Positions 1-12,123 of a DNA stretch of 64,000 nucleotides are shown piece by piece. This stretch comes from Pyxicephalus adspersus (Eukaryota > Chordata > Amphibia > Anura > Pyxicephalidae), in the NCBI RefSeq assembly GCF_032062135.1, contig NC_092859.1, forward strand, positions 84,757,067-84,821,066. Reading direction: 5' to 3'. The notes under the pieces were generated by a model. It worked only from the letters and a program-made list of their open reading frames with translations. It was not told the origin of the DNA and did not search any database. Both the position numbers and the translations under genes were made by a program. The stretch's first letter is position 1. The number at the start of each line of letters is the position of its first letter.

Positions 1-283
1 GTTGTTTCATTTAAAACTAATTGTGGTAATAAACAGAACCAAAATTAGAAAAAAGTTTTGTCTGCTCAAATATTTATGGCCCTAACTGTAACTATTTCTC
101 TAGTTCCACTTTAAAGGGACTTGGGAAATGACTGAAGACTATACAAGTTCAATTTATTCCATGGTTTCTTCTTTGTAAGGTTGACTTTATAGATCTCACT
201 GGTTGTGTACATGGCCTCCATGAGATTACAGGGATCATTTGTATACTAATATTGCTTTTTTTGTTAAGTTTTCAGAAAATAAA
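1..283 (+). other. LLPH upstream intron end and 5' UTR
   Basis: This stretch precedes the LLPH start codon. A T-rich tract ending in ttttcag at 269-275 looks like a splice acceptor, so the start-codon exon probably begins at 276, only 8 bases before the ATG. Vertebrate LLPH genes commonly have a non-coding first exon. That exon and the promoter would then lie left of the window. Nothing else is recognisable here. Confidence 0.5.
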
Positions 284-491
284 ATGGCTAAAAGTTTAAG
301 AAGCAAATGGAAGAGAAAAATGAGGGCAGAAAAGAGGAAGAAAAATGCCCCAAAGGAACTTGCCCGCCTAAAAAATGTTTTGGCAAAAGCTGACACAGAT
401 GTGTTGATGGATAAAGTGAAAGAAATAGCTACTGTTGTGACAGCTAAAAAGTTGAAGGATGACAAAAAAATGGATGATGATGCAATGGAAG
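284..491 (+). CDS. LLPH: LLPH, coding exon 1 (residues 1-69 and first base of codon 70)
   Basis: Protein LLP homolog of the LAPS18-like family is a small, very basic nuclear/nucleolar protein. Family members have been linked to ribosome-related nucleolar functions and, in neurons, to dendrite growth. The translation from 284 begins [20 protein letters not shown], the family's conserved N terminus, followed by [13 protein letters not shown] and a [14 protein letters not shown] segment. The ATG at 284 is chosen over the in-frame ATG at 239 because family homology starts there and a splice acceptor lies between them. The exon ends at 491 with donor G|GTAGGA in phase 1. The open frame runs on into the intron to 577, but that tail has no family similarity. 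Joined to 4079-4248 it gives 125 residues, close to the roughly 129 of the human protein, with no stop or frameshift. Confidence 0.93.
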
Positions 492-3400
492 GTAGGAGAC
501 ATTCGTGTATAGTTCGTCAATTGCTCCTTTTATATTATCGTTCATTATTCTACAACACAATAAAGATTCGCTTATAGTGTAACTGAAAATACATGTCTGT
601 CCTCAAGTAATTTAATAATAATGACCTAATGTTTCTTTGGCCTGACCAAAACTTGCACAGTGTTTTTTTGCTATGGAACTCTTTTCAGCCATATATATAT
701 ATAATAAATGTTTATTGGGCGTAAGGATGTGAAAAATTAACATCTTCTAATGAGTAGTTAAGAGCATTTTTACACAAACATTGGCAGAAATACATCATAC
801 AGAGGAAGAAGCAAGACAGAGAGTATAGGAAAAGCATCAGCACTTCAATGATTCAGTAATTATGTTCTTATAAATGTTATAGGTGGAGAGAGCAGTGTGA
901 CAGATAAGCTTCACAGTTTTCTCTGCTTTTCATACTGATCAGTGACAGACCAGGGAGGAACAAGAATATGGTGGTTAAAGCATACCTAAACTCTGAATTT
1001 TTACTTTACATAAAAGGGTAGACAACCCCTTTAAAAAAAAAAAAAAAAAAAGGGTGCAACACCACCCCCTTAATTCTTGACTGCCTAGGCGATCGAGAAT
1101 TAATGGGAGCACAGGGCCTCCCGGGATACCTATGTCATGCATCCCAGGAGGCTTTTGGCTCGGGCATGCGAAGAAGGAGCTATTTCATCATCAATAAGGA
1201 AAAAAACTGCCCATCTCACGCATGCACAGTAAGATCGGCATGTTTTTTCCCAATCTACGTCATGTGCCAAAGGAAGAAGAATGCAGAAGAAGAGAAGAGA
1301 AGGCGGATACCGGGACGACACGGGACCTGATGTAGGAAACCTCCCGATGGATAGACTGATCTGCGGGATTGAAGGTAAGTGTGATTTCATTTTTAGTTTT
1401 GGCTTTACTTCCGCTTTAACTGAAGAAGAGAAAAATCAGACAGGGCTCTGTAAATGTTAGGACTGAATACAATATTCACTCTGGAAAACTGTTTCTTTCT
1501 ATGTACTACAATTGTATATTTCACCATTTGCTTGGAGGTCGGCTTTAAGTTACAGAGGTTACTGTGAAGGATATTTGTAAGTATTAAGGTTAGATTGGAT
1601 GGCAGCATTATCAGTGGTTACATTGTAACCATTGTACCATTTGTTTCTAGTGTAAAAAATGTGCTGGGTTTATTGAGTTTATTTGAAGTCCATCTGCTTC
1701 TCTGCCCTTTGTGGAGTCTTTGCTGTATTATTGAAGCTGAACTTGATCATCTTATTGATTATATTGGGTCTGTGGGCTGGTGTAATGTCCTGTGGAAAGT
1801 ATTTCTGTGGTGGTGGAAACAAAGTGCTTATGTGTAAAGATGCTCTGTAAAATCTGTCAAATAGTGGAAGTGAAATATTACGTAGTGATCTCCGAACATA
1901 ATGTCTGCCAGGAAAACATTCTTTGCACCAAGAGCAACAGCCCCGTAATATTATACTTTTTATTTTTTTATCTGCCAGCGGCATGAAACATGAATACAAA
2001 CTTATCTATTTCAGTCATTTGTTTTTTTAGGTTTTTTTTCATTACAGCATAGAGGAAAAACATGGCAAGCTTTTCTTTCTGCCCACCAAGGTTGTAATGA
2101 GCTGTAATTTGACTATTTGTGGCCTGCGTGTTCTGCTGCCCAAATCTTGTCATTCTCCTTTAATCTTTTGGCAACCGCTAGTTGTTTTTGAACCGCAAGA
2201 ATTGGAGGGATGTTTTTAGTTTGTTGTACTGTTCTTAATAAATCATTTTATGCATCTTGTAGGAAAAGCCCAGGAGAGTGATCATTTTTAAAGAACCAAT
2301 CCAAAAATACCAAAAATATTTTTTTTTTTACCTCCAATGTCCACAGTAATGTACCTAAAGCAGTGCATGAGTACCAACTATTTGTAGAAACAACTCAAAT
2401 GTACTTCCAGCACTCCATCAATAAGATCCTCAGCACTCATTCAGTTATACACTGATGATGTTTGTACTGCAGTTCCTCTTCTTAGCCAGTCTTTGGCTTT
2501 TTACAAAAAACAAGACATTCTGTGATTGGTGAAGTGGAATAGGCGCAATCACTTGAAGAGGGCTGCAGCATTCATTGCTAGAGCTCCAGAATGACACGGC
2601 CCTGTACTGTACGCCAAACCTAAGCTGTAGATTTTTCTAATTCACAGCAACAGTGACATTGCTGGGGATGTGATAGGAGGTAACTTTTTATAGTAAAAGT
2701 GTTTTTTTTTGGGGTGTGTGATAGGTAAGATTGTGTAGTAAAACATTTGATAAAATTTACAAAGCTTTACCACATGTTTTGAAGCAAAAAAAAACAACTG
2801 ATTTTTGCAGAATATTCATTTAAATGATAATTCACAAAGGTTGTTCAGGCATTCATAATGTAAAATGATCAGAGGCAAATAGCCTTTAAAAAGGGATTAT
2901 TCACGAAGCATAACATGTGGTTTTACAAGTAAAATGTTTGGTATTTTACCTCCAGCTGGGAGCTGTCAGTTGGATAACAAATGCTATTTTTGAGGCAATA
3001 GAGACAGATGAGAAAGGTGAGAGGGAATAAGTGGGAAAAGAAGTAGGATTTATTAAACCATATGTTTTATGACACCAATTCACAAAAAAGTGTCTACATA
3101 TTGATCCAGATTGGCAGTAGAAAGGATTGATAGTAACAAGGGTTTTATATGCAGGGCTTCTAAGGAAGTTTTACCTGTTATCATTTTAAATTGAAGCACT
3201 ACACATGTCGATAAATAACAAATTCTAATTCTATCACAGTTGGCTTCCATGTCCCACTGACTGCAGTATAGAATCAAATACCATATGAATGCCTAAAAAT
3301 GGTTCCTTCAGCACTATGATTCTGGACACCATCTGGTACCTAAACTGAGATGCTTGCTCAGAAAAGACATTGGGTAGAGCTCAAGGACAGTTTTATAATG

Positions 3401-4078
3401 ATAAAAGATCAAACTGTTTTTTGTATATTGTGTCATGTCCACAATATATTCATTCTTATACATTCATACCTTATTGCCATGTCCATTTTAACAAGTAGAA
3501 TTTTAAAACCCTCACTGGCCTTTGTAGCTAAAGGTACTGTGGAGCTATGAATTCCAAAGTTCCCAGCAAAAACAATGAAGCCATATTATCCTTCTCTCAG
3601 GCAGCATAGCTAAGCCCCTACCCAGTCACTCAGCAGCCTTCCAAACCTAATTTAAGCACAAGCAGGTGATCTTGGAGAAGAAGCAAATGGAATGATATAT
3701 GGTATATTTTGTGGATTAATTTTTCCAAAGTCCCTGCACCTTTAAAGGTCATTGAGGGGTTATTTTTTGATTTGTTAAGAATATGAAATCCTTAAATGTC
3801 TGTAATCTGTCCTAATTTTTTAAAGTGAATCTACATTTATTCATATTGTTGTTGATGTATCTTGGGGAAGGGTATAAACTTTTTGTAAAAGTTTGTGTTG
3901 TATTACAAAGTATCTGTATGCTTACACAGGACTTGAGGTTAACATAAAAGTAGGATTTTTTTTTATTTTTGTGCTATAAATATTTTATTGAAGCCATTTT
4001 CCAATATGCCCATACATTTAATGAGAAAACAAGTTAACATTTCTTGCTCTAGTTCTGATGTTCTCATTTCTCCAATAG
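492..4078 (+). other. LLPH intron between the coding exons
   Basis: A 3,587-bp intron with GT at 492-493 and AG at 4077-4078. The acceptor is preceded by ttctcatttctccaatag. It contains one complete copy of repeat family E1 (975-1419) with a 19-base A run inside it (1033-1051). The rest is AT-rich and shows no other recognisable element. Short open frames here are not supported as genes. Confidence 0.85.
975..1419 (+). repeat. Dispersed repeat family E1, copy 1 (MITE-like)
   Basis: This 445-bp unit starts TTAAAGCATACC and ends with CTTTAA. It matches 26669-27130 in the same orientation along its whole length. Shared blocks include GGTAGACAACCC, GGGATACCTATGTCA/GGATACCTACGTCA, TTTTTTCCCAATCTA and AAGGTAAGTGTGATTT. 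The ends are short inverted repeats beginning TTAAA. There is no coding capacity. It lies inside the LLPH intron in the sense orientation and carries an AAG|GTAAGT sequence at 1372-1380. Confidence 0.75.
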
Positions 4079-4248
4079 GTGATTCCAACATGAAAATGGA
4101 CACCGATGTAAAACGTAACAAGAAGAGCCTCCTTGATCAGCACGGTCAATATCCTGTATGGATGAATCAGAGACAAAGAAAGAAGCTTAAAGCAGGGCGT
4201 ACTAAAAAGAAAGGGAAGTCAAAACAGCCAAAAGGACTGGCATGGTAG
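4079..4248 (+). CDS. LLPH: LLPH, coding exon 2 (residues 70-125) with stop
   Basis: This is the second and last coding exon. The two bases GT at 4079-4080 complete the glycine codon begun at 491, and the frame continues to TAG at 4246-4248. It encodes the most conserved part of the family: [11 protein letters not shown], then [19 protein letters not shown], then a lysine/arginine-rich tail ([12 protein letters not shown]) and the terminal GLAW. The basic tail fits nucleic-acid binding and nuclear/nucleolar localisation. No key residue looks lost. The upstream in-frame stretch 3988-4078 is intronic and has no family similarity. Confidence 0.93.
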
Positions 4249-4395
4249 AAACCTAATAGGTGTTCCTTCTTTGTACTTTCTTGCTATACTTCTTCGCCAG
4301 AACCCGATGTCCAGTTTTGCTGACTGAATACCCAAGGAAAACTTACACTTTGTGTGTTGAATGAGTAGTAAACATTTTAATTCTTTTTGTTCTCA
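4249..4395 (+). promoter_or_regulatory. LLPH 3' UTR and likely poly(A) signal AGTAAA
   Basis: After the stop codon there is about 120 bp of 3' UTR. The variant hexamer AGTAAA sits at 4367-4372 and is followed by a T/GT-rich stretch (ttctttttgttctc) from 4381, the expected arrangement for 3'-end formation. No canonical AATAAA lies closer. The cleavage site is an estimate. Confidence 0.5.
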
Positions 4396-7300
4396 TTTTT
4401 GTGAATGACATTAACCTCCTGAAGCTTCTTTTCCCCTAGTCCTCCTACAGACTGTCCTACATGAATTTATACAGATTAATTGTGGCAGTGGCCCAACACT
4501 TTTGGATTTCATAGCCATTTAGAGACTGGATTCTCTAGCTTGCAGAAAAGACAATAATCTCTTAAACAGATTTCTTTGTATGAAATCATTTTTCATGCTA
4601 AGGTTACAGGCATGATTTATTATACTATTTTCAAAGATGTAATCTATTATTTGAAAAGCTGGACTACATAAATCATATACCATTTTTTTGGATTCAGCAT
4701 TATTGCCATTTCTTCTAAAGCTACATTTACACTTATTTTCATATGTTGCCATGATGTGCATTTTCCACATGACGCTATTTGCTGAAAACCAAGTTATTAA
4801 AAACTAGAGAACAGTATTTGTTCACTTTTAAACACTTATGGACCATTTTAATAACACCAGGTTTATGAAAGTGGAAACAGGTTTTGTTTCCTGGTGAAAA
4901 GATTTCTAAAATTAGAGAACAGAAATGGTGAACAGAAGCTTTATTATTTGTGTTGTGATAAGCAGCAAAAGTGGTATACTGTTGTTAAAAACAAACAACA
5001 CAGATCCATTTTTATATACTGCTTTCAATGTTTTGAAAGAAAAAAAGATTAGGTTTTTTTCACAATTTTGGTTTAATAGGTTTAAAATCTGGTCAAAAAG
5101 GTGGTGTGAAATAAAAGTTAGGGGGTAAATTACCAAAATATAAAAAAAATATTAATTAAAGAAAATTGATAAATGTAAATGGTAAATGTTTTAAATAAAA
5201 AAAAAAATGGTCATTGCCTAAATAGTGCTAATAAACTTATTTAACATTTGAGAAATCTGCCCCAGTCACTGGTGACATCTTGGTAACGGACTACTAACCT
5301 ATTGCATTCTAAACCAGCAAAACACATCTCCCTCACTTATGACTGATATGTGTTGGGCCAGCGAAGGTGTAATAAAGTAAATAGAAGCTAAATGTCAGCC
5401 TTCTGCTGCAAGCAGTGTGTTGACCGCAACATAATTACCCATGTGATATTGACTTAGTTAGAAATGGACAAGACAGGTAGCAGGGCAGTCAAGCTAACTC
5501 TGGTAACAAAGTGAAAGTGGTGAGGAGCACAGAGGAAGGTTTTCTTGCTAACAAAGGAAATAACATCTTATATGTCTGCTTAGGCAAGTGTTTTACACTT
5601 CTGTGTATTCTCCTTTGTTGGTCTGCTAAGCCGTTTCTGAAGGTATTGGCCTCTCTGTCTCTACTAAATGGAAACTGAAATAAGAAACCCATTTAGGTTT
5701 TTTTTTCGGTCATGTTAAACATCTAAAAGTAAAAAAAAAATCTATTTTTTTACACTTTAATTGTTGGAAGGCTAAGTGCTTATTATCCACAAGCATATTT
5801 AACAAACTATAGTAAAAAGAACTTCGAGAAAAGGGTAAAACACCCTGAAACTGCACACATCTCAGAATATAAATCTGTTAAATGATTTGTTATAATGTCA
5901 TGTCAGCCATGTTTGTGATTTATACGCCTCTGCACAGCCATGAGGGTGACTCTGTTAGAGTGAGGGTGTACAGTGGCTTGCTTAATAAACATTGAAGGTG
6001 CAGCAACACTGTGGCAAGACTTAAGCTTCTCCTTCTGTACACTTGGCACACTCTGAATGGCTGAGATGTAGGGGGATGGCACAGGGCTTGATGCCAAAAC
6101 GAAGTGTGATACTTATTCTAGCTATATTACAAGAAACATGTGATAGGTTTTAATTAATATACAGCTGCAAAATGTGTTCTTAAAAAGACAAAGAGTTCAG
6201 AGATCAACTAAGCCAAAGCAAATGTTATCACAATAACAATAAAAGGTTACAACATTATCAACATATTGTCTTGTGTTTTTTTTAAATTTTTTTTTATATA
6301 GCATGTATATTGTGGAACATGCAGGGGGTACTGAGAAACATCAAAGTGCTGTTTCTTTTGTAGCCAGAGCTGGACATAAGTCTTATGTGTTCACTTTTTC
6401 ATGTTTATTATTAAAAATGCTGCCCTGCACTTCTAACGCTTCTGTATTCTTATAGTGAGTATGTTTGTTTGAATTTGGCTTATATTTTACTGTTGCTTCA
6501 GTTCCCGAAGTAGTCTGCAGTATGTTGCATAGACATTTAAGTCTTTCATCATGTTAAATGGTATCCACATGTGAAACACCTGCAACCTTTTATATTTTGT
6601 TTAAACCATATGATGTTTTTCATGTTTAGGTTATAGTGCCAGTCTAGTGGGGCTTCAGTCTATTGATTTTTATTGCATTGCTCTTAGTACAAGACAAATA
6701 CCACACATGTTACAGGCTTACCACAATAGACCTGTGTTATATTAGGTTTACAGAATGTTTACATATGCCTACTTTCCTAACATAACACTTTGTGTGCCTT
6801 GAAAGCTATAGGCTTTTAAGAATTCAATGATTTACTTGTCTTTAGGACATGGTGACCAGAAGAGCTATCATTCTTGGGACAGTCCCTGGTTTAGCTCGGC
6901 TTGCCGAGACTGGAAATTTCTCTGTACCCCTTCGGGGAAAGGAGTTTCCTTTTTTGTGCACTGTGCTCCATTGGGCAGCTCATTCCAATGAAATCTATGT
7001 TAATGCAATGTAAATGTCTGTGGCATTGCATGAATAGTGTGTTTTCATGCATTTCCAGCTTCTCACCTGCTCGCTATGTGCTCACACACTGCTCAGAGAA
7101 AGATTTTTTTTTGGAGAGGGAGTAATTGACTTTAAAATTATGATCAACTTAGGTTAAAAAAATGTAGATGAATAATAGTGCATCAAATCACACATTTAAA
7201 AACACCCCAAGAAACTGATTATTTGATCTATACTATGATATTGAAGCTGGACTACTCTTTTCAACAGTCTTACCAACACATTATATGTGCATGTTATTTA

Positions 7301-7461
7301 CCTGGATGTTATGTTATAATGTTATGTCAGAAGCCCCAGCAGATTCCCTGTGCTAGAAGAATGACACTTTCTGGAATGTCAACTACCTAGCAGGTTCAGA
7401 GTAAAGTAAATCAAATTGTTTATGACAAGGAAAACCCGTGCATGTGAAATATTTTGTTAAG

Positions 7462-7465
<4 letters not shown>
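4396..7465. other. Intergenic, no recognised gene
   Basis: AT-rich sequence downstream of LLPH. I see no repeat family that recurs elsewhere in the window. The only item listed separately is a 64-codon minus-strand open frame at 5903-6097. Other short frames look random. Confidence 0.6.
5903..6097 (-). other. Unassigned 64-codon open frame, coding-like composition
   Basis: The minus-strand frame from ATG at 6097 has balanced, non-AT-driven residue use (for example SVPSVQKEKLKSCHSVAAPS and HPHSNRVTLMAVQRR). Most random frames in this window are rich in F, I, K, N and Y. The frame is open a few codons upstream of the ATG. There are no splice sites strong enough to call an exon and I recognise no family. 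It could be a decayed retrocopy, a transposon fragment or chance. Confidence 0.2.

Positions 7466-7504
<39 letters not shown>
7466..7504. repeat. (AT)n microsatellite
   Basis: Uninterrupted AT dinucleotide run of 39 bases. Confidence 0.97.
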
Positions 7505-7507
<3 letters not shown>

Positions 7508-9019
7508 AAGTAGCCACAATACAGTATAGATATATACAATCTTTTCTATTTTGATATAACTAGTTTTCAAACTTGAAATATACATCTTTTCCTAAAAGAA
7601 TACCTGATGAACTATGAGCCTTAAAGGAACTTTTTAGCATGCTATATAGATACACAGAACATTACTGGGTATTCATTTTTAAAAGGAATGACACCAGAGA
7701 CTATTGATCCAGGGAATATCTGTTTGTTTAAGGAATTATGAAGGATTTTTTCCCCCTGTTGGAGTAAACTGAATTTAGTTTTATAAGGTTTTTTTTTGCC
7801 TCTTGATGATCTGTGCGAAGGTCACTATCTAGAATATTCAAGTTTTCTAGTATGTTTATTTCCTTTTTTTCAATCTGATTATGTAACATCAACTACCCAT
7901 GTATTGTGGCAGTGAGTGGAAACCTTGGCTTACATATCAAGAACCTCTAGTTGAATGGTTGGATAGGACAATGGCCATGGGAACTACGGTATTGGTATAA
8001 AGTGATGACATAACTGAATCTGCTAACATGCTCACATAAACTTATTTGCTCATCAGTATTTTATGGATTGTACAAATGTCTGGTTTTATTCCATTCACAT
8101 ACACAGAATAAGTAAAATCCACTGGCCCTATAAGGATGCCTGTGGTAAAGTAGATGTAACCTAACTGTATGGTGTTTAGCTTGCTGAAGCACTATACTCC
8201 ATAAACGATTATCTTTTTTTTTTTTATTTTGTTTTTACTCACTTTTGTTTTGATGCACCTCAGTGCTGCTGATCTACCGTAGATCTTTGCAGCCAATACC
8301 TACCAGGAGTACTCAACAAAAGATTTCCCATTTCCTCCTGTTCCTGATTTTCCATTACTTTTTCAGGAACAGTGCTCACCACGTTAAAGACAAAAGAGGA
8401 TTAAACAGTAAAAAAACAAACTACTCTACTCTATCCCAAACTAAAGAAAATAAAAGTTTTGGCTGAACATTATTTAACTTGTGGAGTGTAACAGTCTGGT
8501 AATTAAAAAAAATTGTTTCCCAACTCCATGTTGTCAATATCGTCAACCTACTTGCCTTGGTTCCAAAATAATGTGGTCTGTGAAAATAACACTTATCCCT
8601 CCTATTTCACTGTACATTATGGAGAAGCCATTCTGCATGGTAAAATCATATCTGTTCAGAGAAAAGAGCTGTAAATGCCCCTTCTCCATCCATTAAAGAA
8701 ACATTCATCTCACAGTGGATATTTAAGTCTGCACATTTCCACCAGCTCAGCCTCCATGAAAAAGTGAAAAAAAAAGATTCTGTTTCTAGACATAAAAGTG
8801 GTGTGGAAAATATGTAGGAACGGGGAAATCTGACTATATTTAGCTTAAACGTTTATTATTTAGCTTAACAGTTTGCCTTGACAGTTGTCAATATGAGTGT
8901 TATAGTGCATTTTAGATTTTTTTTTTTCTAATTGTGTTGTAATTTTATTCACTTCTAGAATGCAGTTTTCAGGTTTTTCCCGGGACTGGTTCTTTTCTGC
9001 TCAGAACAACAGAAGGTTA

Positions 9020-9023
<4 letters not shown>
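7505..9023. other. Intergenic, nothing recognised
   Basis: AT-rich sequence between two (TA)n tracts. A 67-codon frame at 8263-8466 has random, F/H/K/N-rich composition and is not supported as a gene. Confidence 0.6.

Positions 9024-9065
<42 letters not shown>
9024..9065. repeat. (TA)n microsatellite
   Basis: Uninterrupted TA run of about 42 bases. Confidence 0.97.
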
Positions 9066-9068
<3 letters not shown>

Positions 9069-10577
9069 TGAAATGAGTTACATAAAGAATTTGGACTTTT
9101 CCTACAAATATATACTTATAAAAGTATATATAAAAAAGTAATTAAAAGGTGAGTAAAGTAGTGTATGCACCAATACATGATGAAAAAATCTCAATACATA
9201 CCATTGTTCTACTAAGCAAGCTGTATTTTATAGAAATCCAGAAGGTGGCACACTTGGCTTAAAGTAGACATACATTCAGGAAAACATACCATAGGGTCTG
9301 ATTTAAAGGGCTCTGCAGACACATGAACACAATAACAACAACTTTTCCAAAGTATTTTTCTATCTTCTAGCATACTATTATTATGTTTTAAAACACTCTA
9401 AAATTTGGGATTTGACTTTTTGACTTTGTTTATATTTCAATACAAATATAATACATAATAAAATACTGCATGTGTTGCACAGTTTATAAACTTTACAATG
9501 AATTCTTTTATGCATAATAGAAGGCTGTTTCCAGCTGCTGTTACAAAGCAGTGTGTGAATTTGCAATGGTTGACCTAATACAGTAATAAAACAGATGATG
9601 TGTTTGCACATTGTGCTAAATATATTAATATATAATAAGGCTTTATAAATGTGTAGATTCATTAGTAAACATTCTTCTGCTTTACCTAGTGTAACGTAGA
9701 GGTTTATTATACTATAGAAGCTATATGGCACATGTGGGTTGGTGGCTTTGCTAATTGGTCACTTTTTTTAATATAAAAAATCTGGGCTGTCAGACTTTTT
9801 GTTTTTTGACTGCGCTAAGCATACCTTACTGATTTTATGGGAAATCCTAAATATGTGTGCACATTGTGGCCCTTGAGGACTGGAGCTGGACAACCCTGAT
9901 CTAAATAATAATAAAATTGGCTGTCTGGTTTGTGTTGTTTTCAGTTGTCCTTCGATCTCTTTTCATGCTAAGGGAAGAAAAGGCGATAGACTTTTGTGGC
10001 TGTCAGAGGCATAACACACAAAGACAATTATACATTAATGTATCTGAGAAATGTGGGAAAGAGCTCATGGGAGAAGTGCTGAGGCAGACCACCCAACTCT
10101 GTTCACATGTTTAATTACAGTTGTTAGCTCACTTCATTTGTGATCAAAGCTGAATTGGAACATATGTCTCCAATGGTGAAACGTAAGTTGCAAGATCTGT
10201 ACATATGGCACATTTAAAAGGCAGTGAAAAATTGTTTTAGGGAGCTGAAACAAAAGGTGATCATTAGGGTGAAGGAAGGAGGCTGCTTTGATAGAGTTCA
10301 TTCTGAGGACAGCGCCTATTCAGAATGTGCAGACACTACTTGTAAACAGACACTGATGTTCTCATCAGGAAATGTGGAAAAAAAAGAGACAAACCCAGGG
10401 AGAAAGTGCCTAGAGATAGGAGAAGTTAACACTAGACTTGTGTCATTCTTAGTATTAACCCTCCAGAGGCAAGACTGCTCTTAGTACTATGTGCTGCAAA
10501 TTAAGATTTTTGTCTTTCTAAACTGTGATCAGGACATATGGTTTATCAGTGTCCCAGCTAACATTTGCTCCTTTATT
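9066..10577. other. Intergenic, no gene
   Basis: Apart from a short hAT-like terminal fragment near 9864-9898, I see no recurring element. Open frames at 9381-9731 (minus) and 10224-10484 (plus) have no family resemblance I can name and no supporting splice or poly(A) context. Confidence 0.55.
9864..9898 (-). mobile_element. Terminal fragment of a hAT-like non-autonomous element
   Basis: The stretch gtggcccttgaggactgg followed by ctggacaaccctg reads in reverse as CAGGGTTGTCCAG then CCAGTCCTCAAGGGCCAC. This is the terminus of a common vertebrate hAT-type MITE. The opposite end is not visible, so this is a truncated copy. Confidence 0.45.
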
Positions 10578-10711
10578 TAATCTGGAACTAAACCCCTATT
10601 TTATTTAATTTATTTTAAAAATACTGTGACAGGTCCTTTAGTGCAGAAAGGACAGGCGATACCCCTTCTTCAATAAAATATCCTTACCTGTCTCATTGCA
10701 ATTTTTTAAAT
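10578..10711 (-). repeat. Repeat family E2, reversed copy
   Basis: Starts TGGAACTAAAC. The block gcagaaaggacaggcgat followed by cttcttcaataa matches the reverse complement of 59387-59440 (gacaggtgatgcca then ttcttcaataag). It is AT-rich between the blocks and non-coding. Confidence 0.55.
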
Positions 10712-11007
10712 ATATGTTCCATTTATATCTTTAAACAAGTTTAAAAATAACACTAGGCAGGTAAGTATGGCAGCATGGAAGGCATTGATAAATTATTCAT
10801 TATCATTTTATAAAGCTGATTATGCTAGTAAGGGTCAGTTTAATAAATTTCACAAAGTATAGGAATGCTGTATGGAATCTTTGGATACTCTATGTGCAAT
10901 ATAAAGGTCAAGACTTTTTCTCCATGGGGGTATATGAAGTGCATTTGCCTTATATGAGTATTGCAGGAGGATTTATGGAAGTACTGACCATAGGTAGCAT
11001 GATCTGT

Positions 11008-11031
11008 TAGATCATGATAATTCATGATCTA
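11008..11031. other. Perfect 10-bp-arm inverted repeat
   Basis: TAGATCATGA and TCATGATCTA are exact reverse complements separated by TAAT. A further copy of CATGATCT lies just upstream at 10999. No T-run follows that would suggest a terminator. Confidence 0.9.
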
Positions 11032-12123
11032 GATAAAGATAATTCTGTGGTTGATGTTTGTATGAAGTATTTTTGTACTCATGTATCTTTATGGTTTAAT
11101 CTTTGTGCCTACTTTGTTGTTTCTGGATAAATATCTACAGCAGATTCAAAGTTGGGATGGGGGTAGGGTGGGTTTGGTCCTGGTTCCAGTCTTTGTAATA
11201 TTTTTCAAAAGTCTATCAGACATAATTTGCAACAAATAAAGATTAAAAGACTAAATGGCAGCAAACACACTGCTGGGAGCAAAGTTGGGTGAGTTAATCT
11301 ACTAAGAGCATGAAAAACGTCAGTACTTCTGCTGCAAACTTGATGAGTTGCTCCATGATGCCTATAGCTACACAGATCAGTAAGGGTTTGTTTTAAAGCT
11401 CAGTTACTGCTACATAGGAATATGCATGTATTTGATTGTCCATAGCCTGGCCACAGGTTCACTTTCAAAGACTGTTTCCTTTTTCTGTTGACCAAGATAA
11501 AACTCAAACTACATTTTAGGAGCCATTGATGTCTAAAGGCTTCTCCTGGATAATCTCCATTGTTTTATTGCAACCAACCACACTCAAACCTGTGCTAGCA
11601 AATAATTACTGGTACACATCAGCCTGTTTTTGTTTTACCAAGGCTAGTGTATGCAGGCTTTGATAGTAGTGAAACTCTGATTCACCCATTTAGAACTAGG
11701 AAACATTCACTTTGTTATTACCCTTCACCTGCATTTACTAACTTTCTCTTTTTTTCCCTGTGGTCCACCCAGAGTGAAAAGAAATACTCAGTGCTTCTGA
11801 GCATAGTGGTCATATGAATTTTCCCTATCTTCCATGATTTATCTGTTTCTGCATCCAATTTATTAGGTATACTTACTGTTGGATGAGGCAGGGACGTAGA
11901 TTCCAGCCCTATGCAAGCGGTAACTTAAATAACTTAGAATGTAAGGTGTCTTCTTTTTACTCCTGCATGAAAAAAAAAAAAACACAGGTTGACTTTAAAG
12001 TTATTTAGTTGGAAGTTGTGCAGAGACCTGAGTAGCATAAGGCTGTGAATCAGGTTTCCTGTCACTTACTGGTTTGCAAATTCTGCTATTTTTGTCAAAA
12101 TTACTATGTTCTGTAGTACCTAG

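Noticed and set aside
239..577. 112-codon single-exon reading of the LLPH region
   Set aside because: Family similarity begins at the ATG at 284 and ends at the donor at 491; the extra residues on both sides are intronic or upstream sequence.
10224..10484. 86-codon plus-strand frame with moderately balanced composition
   Set aside because: No family resemblance, no splice or poly(A) context, and length within chance expectation for 64 kb in six frames.
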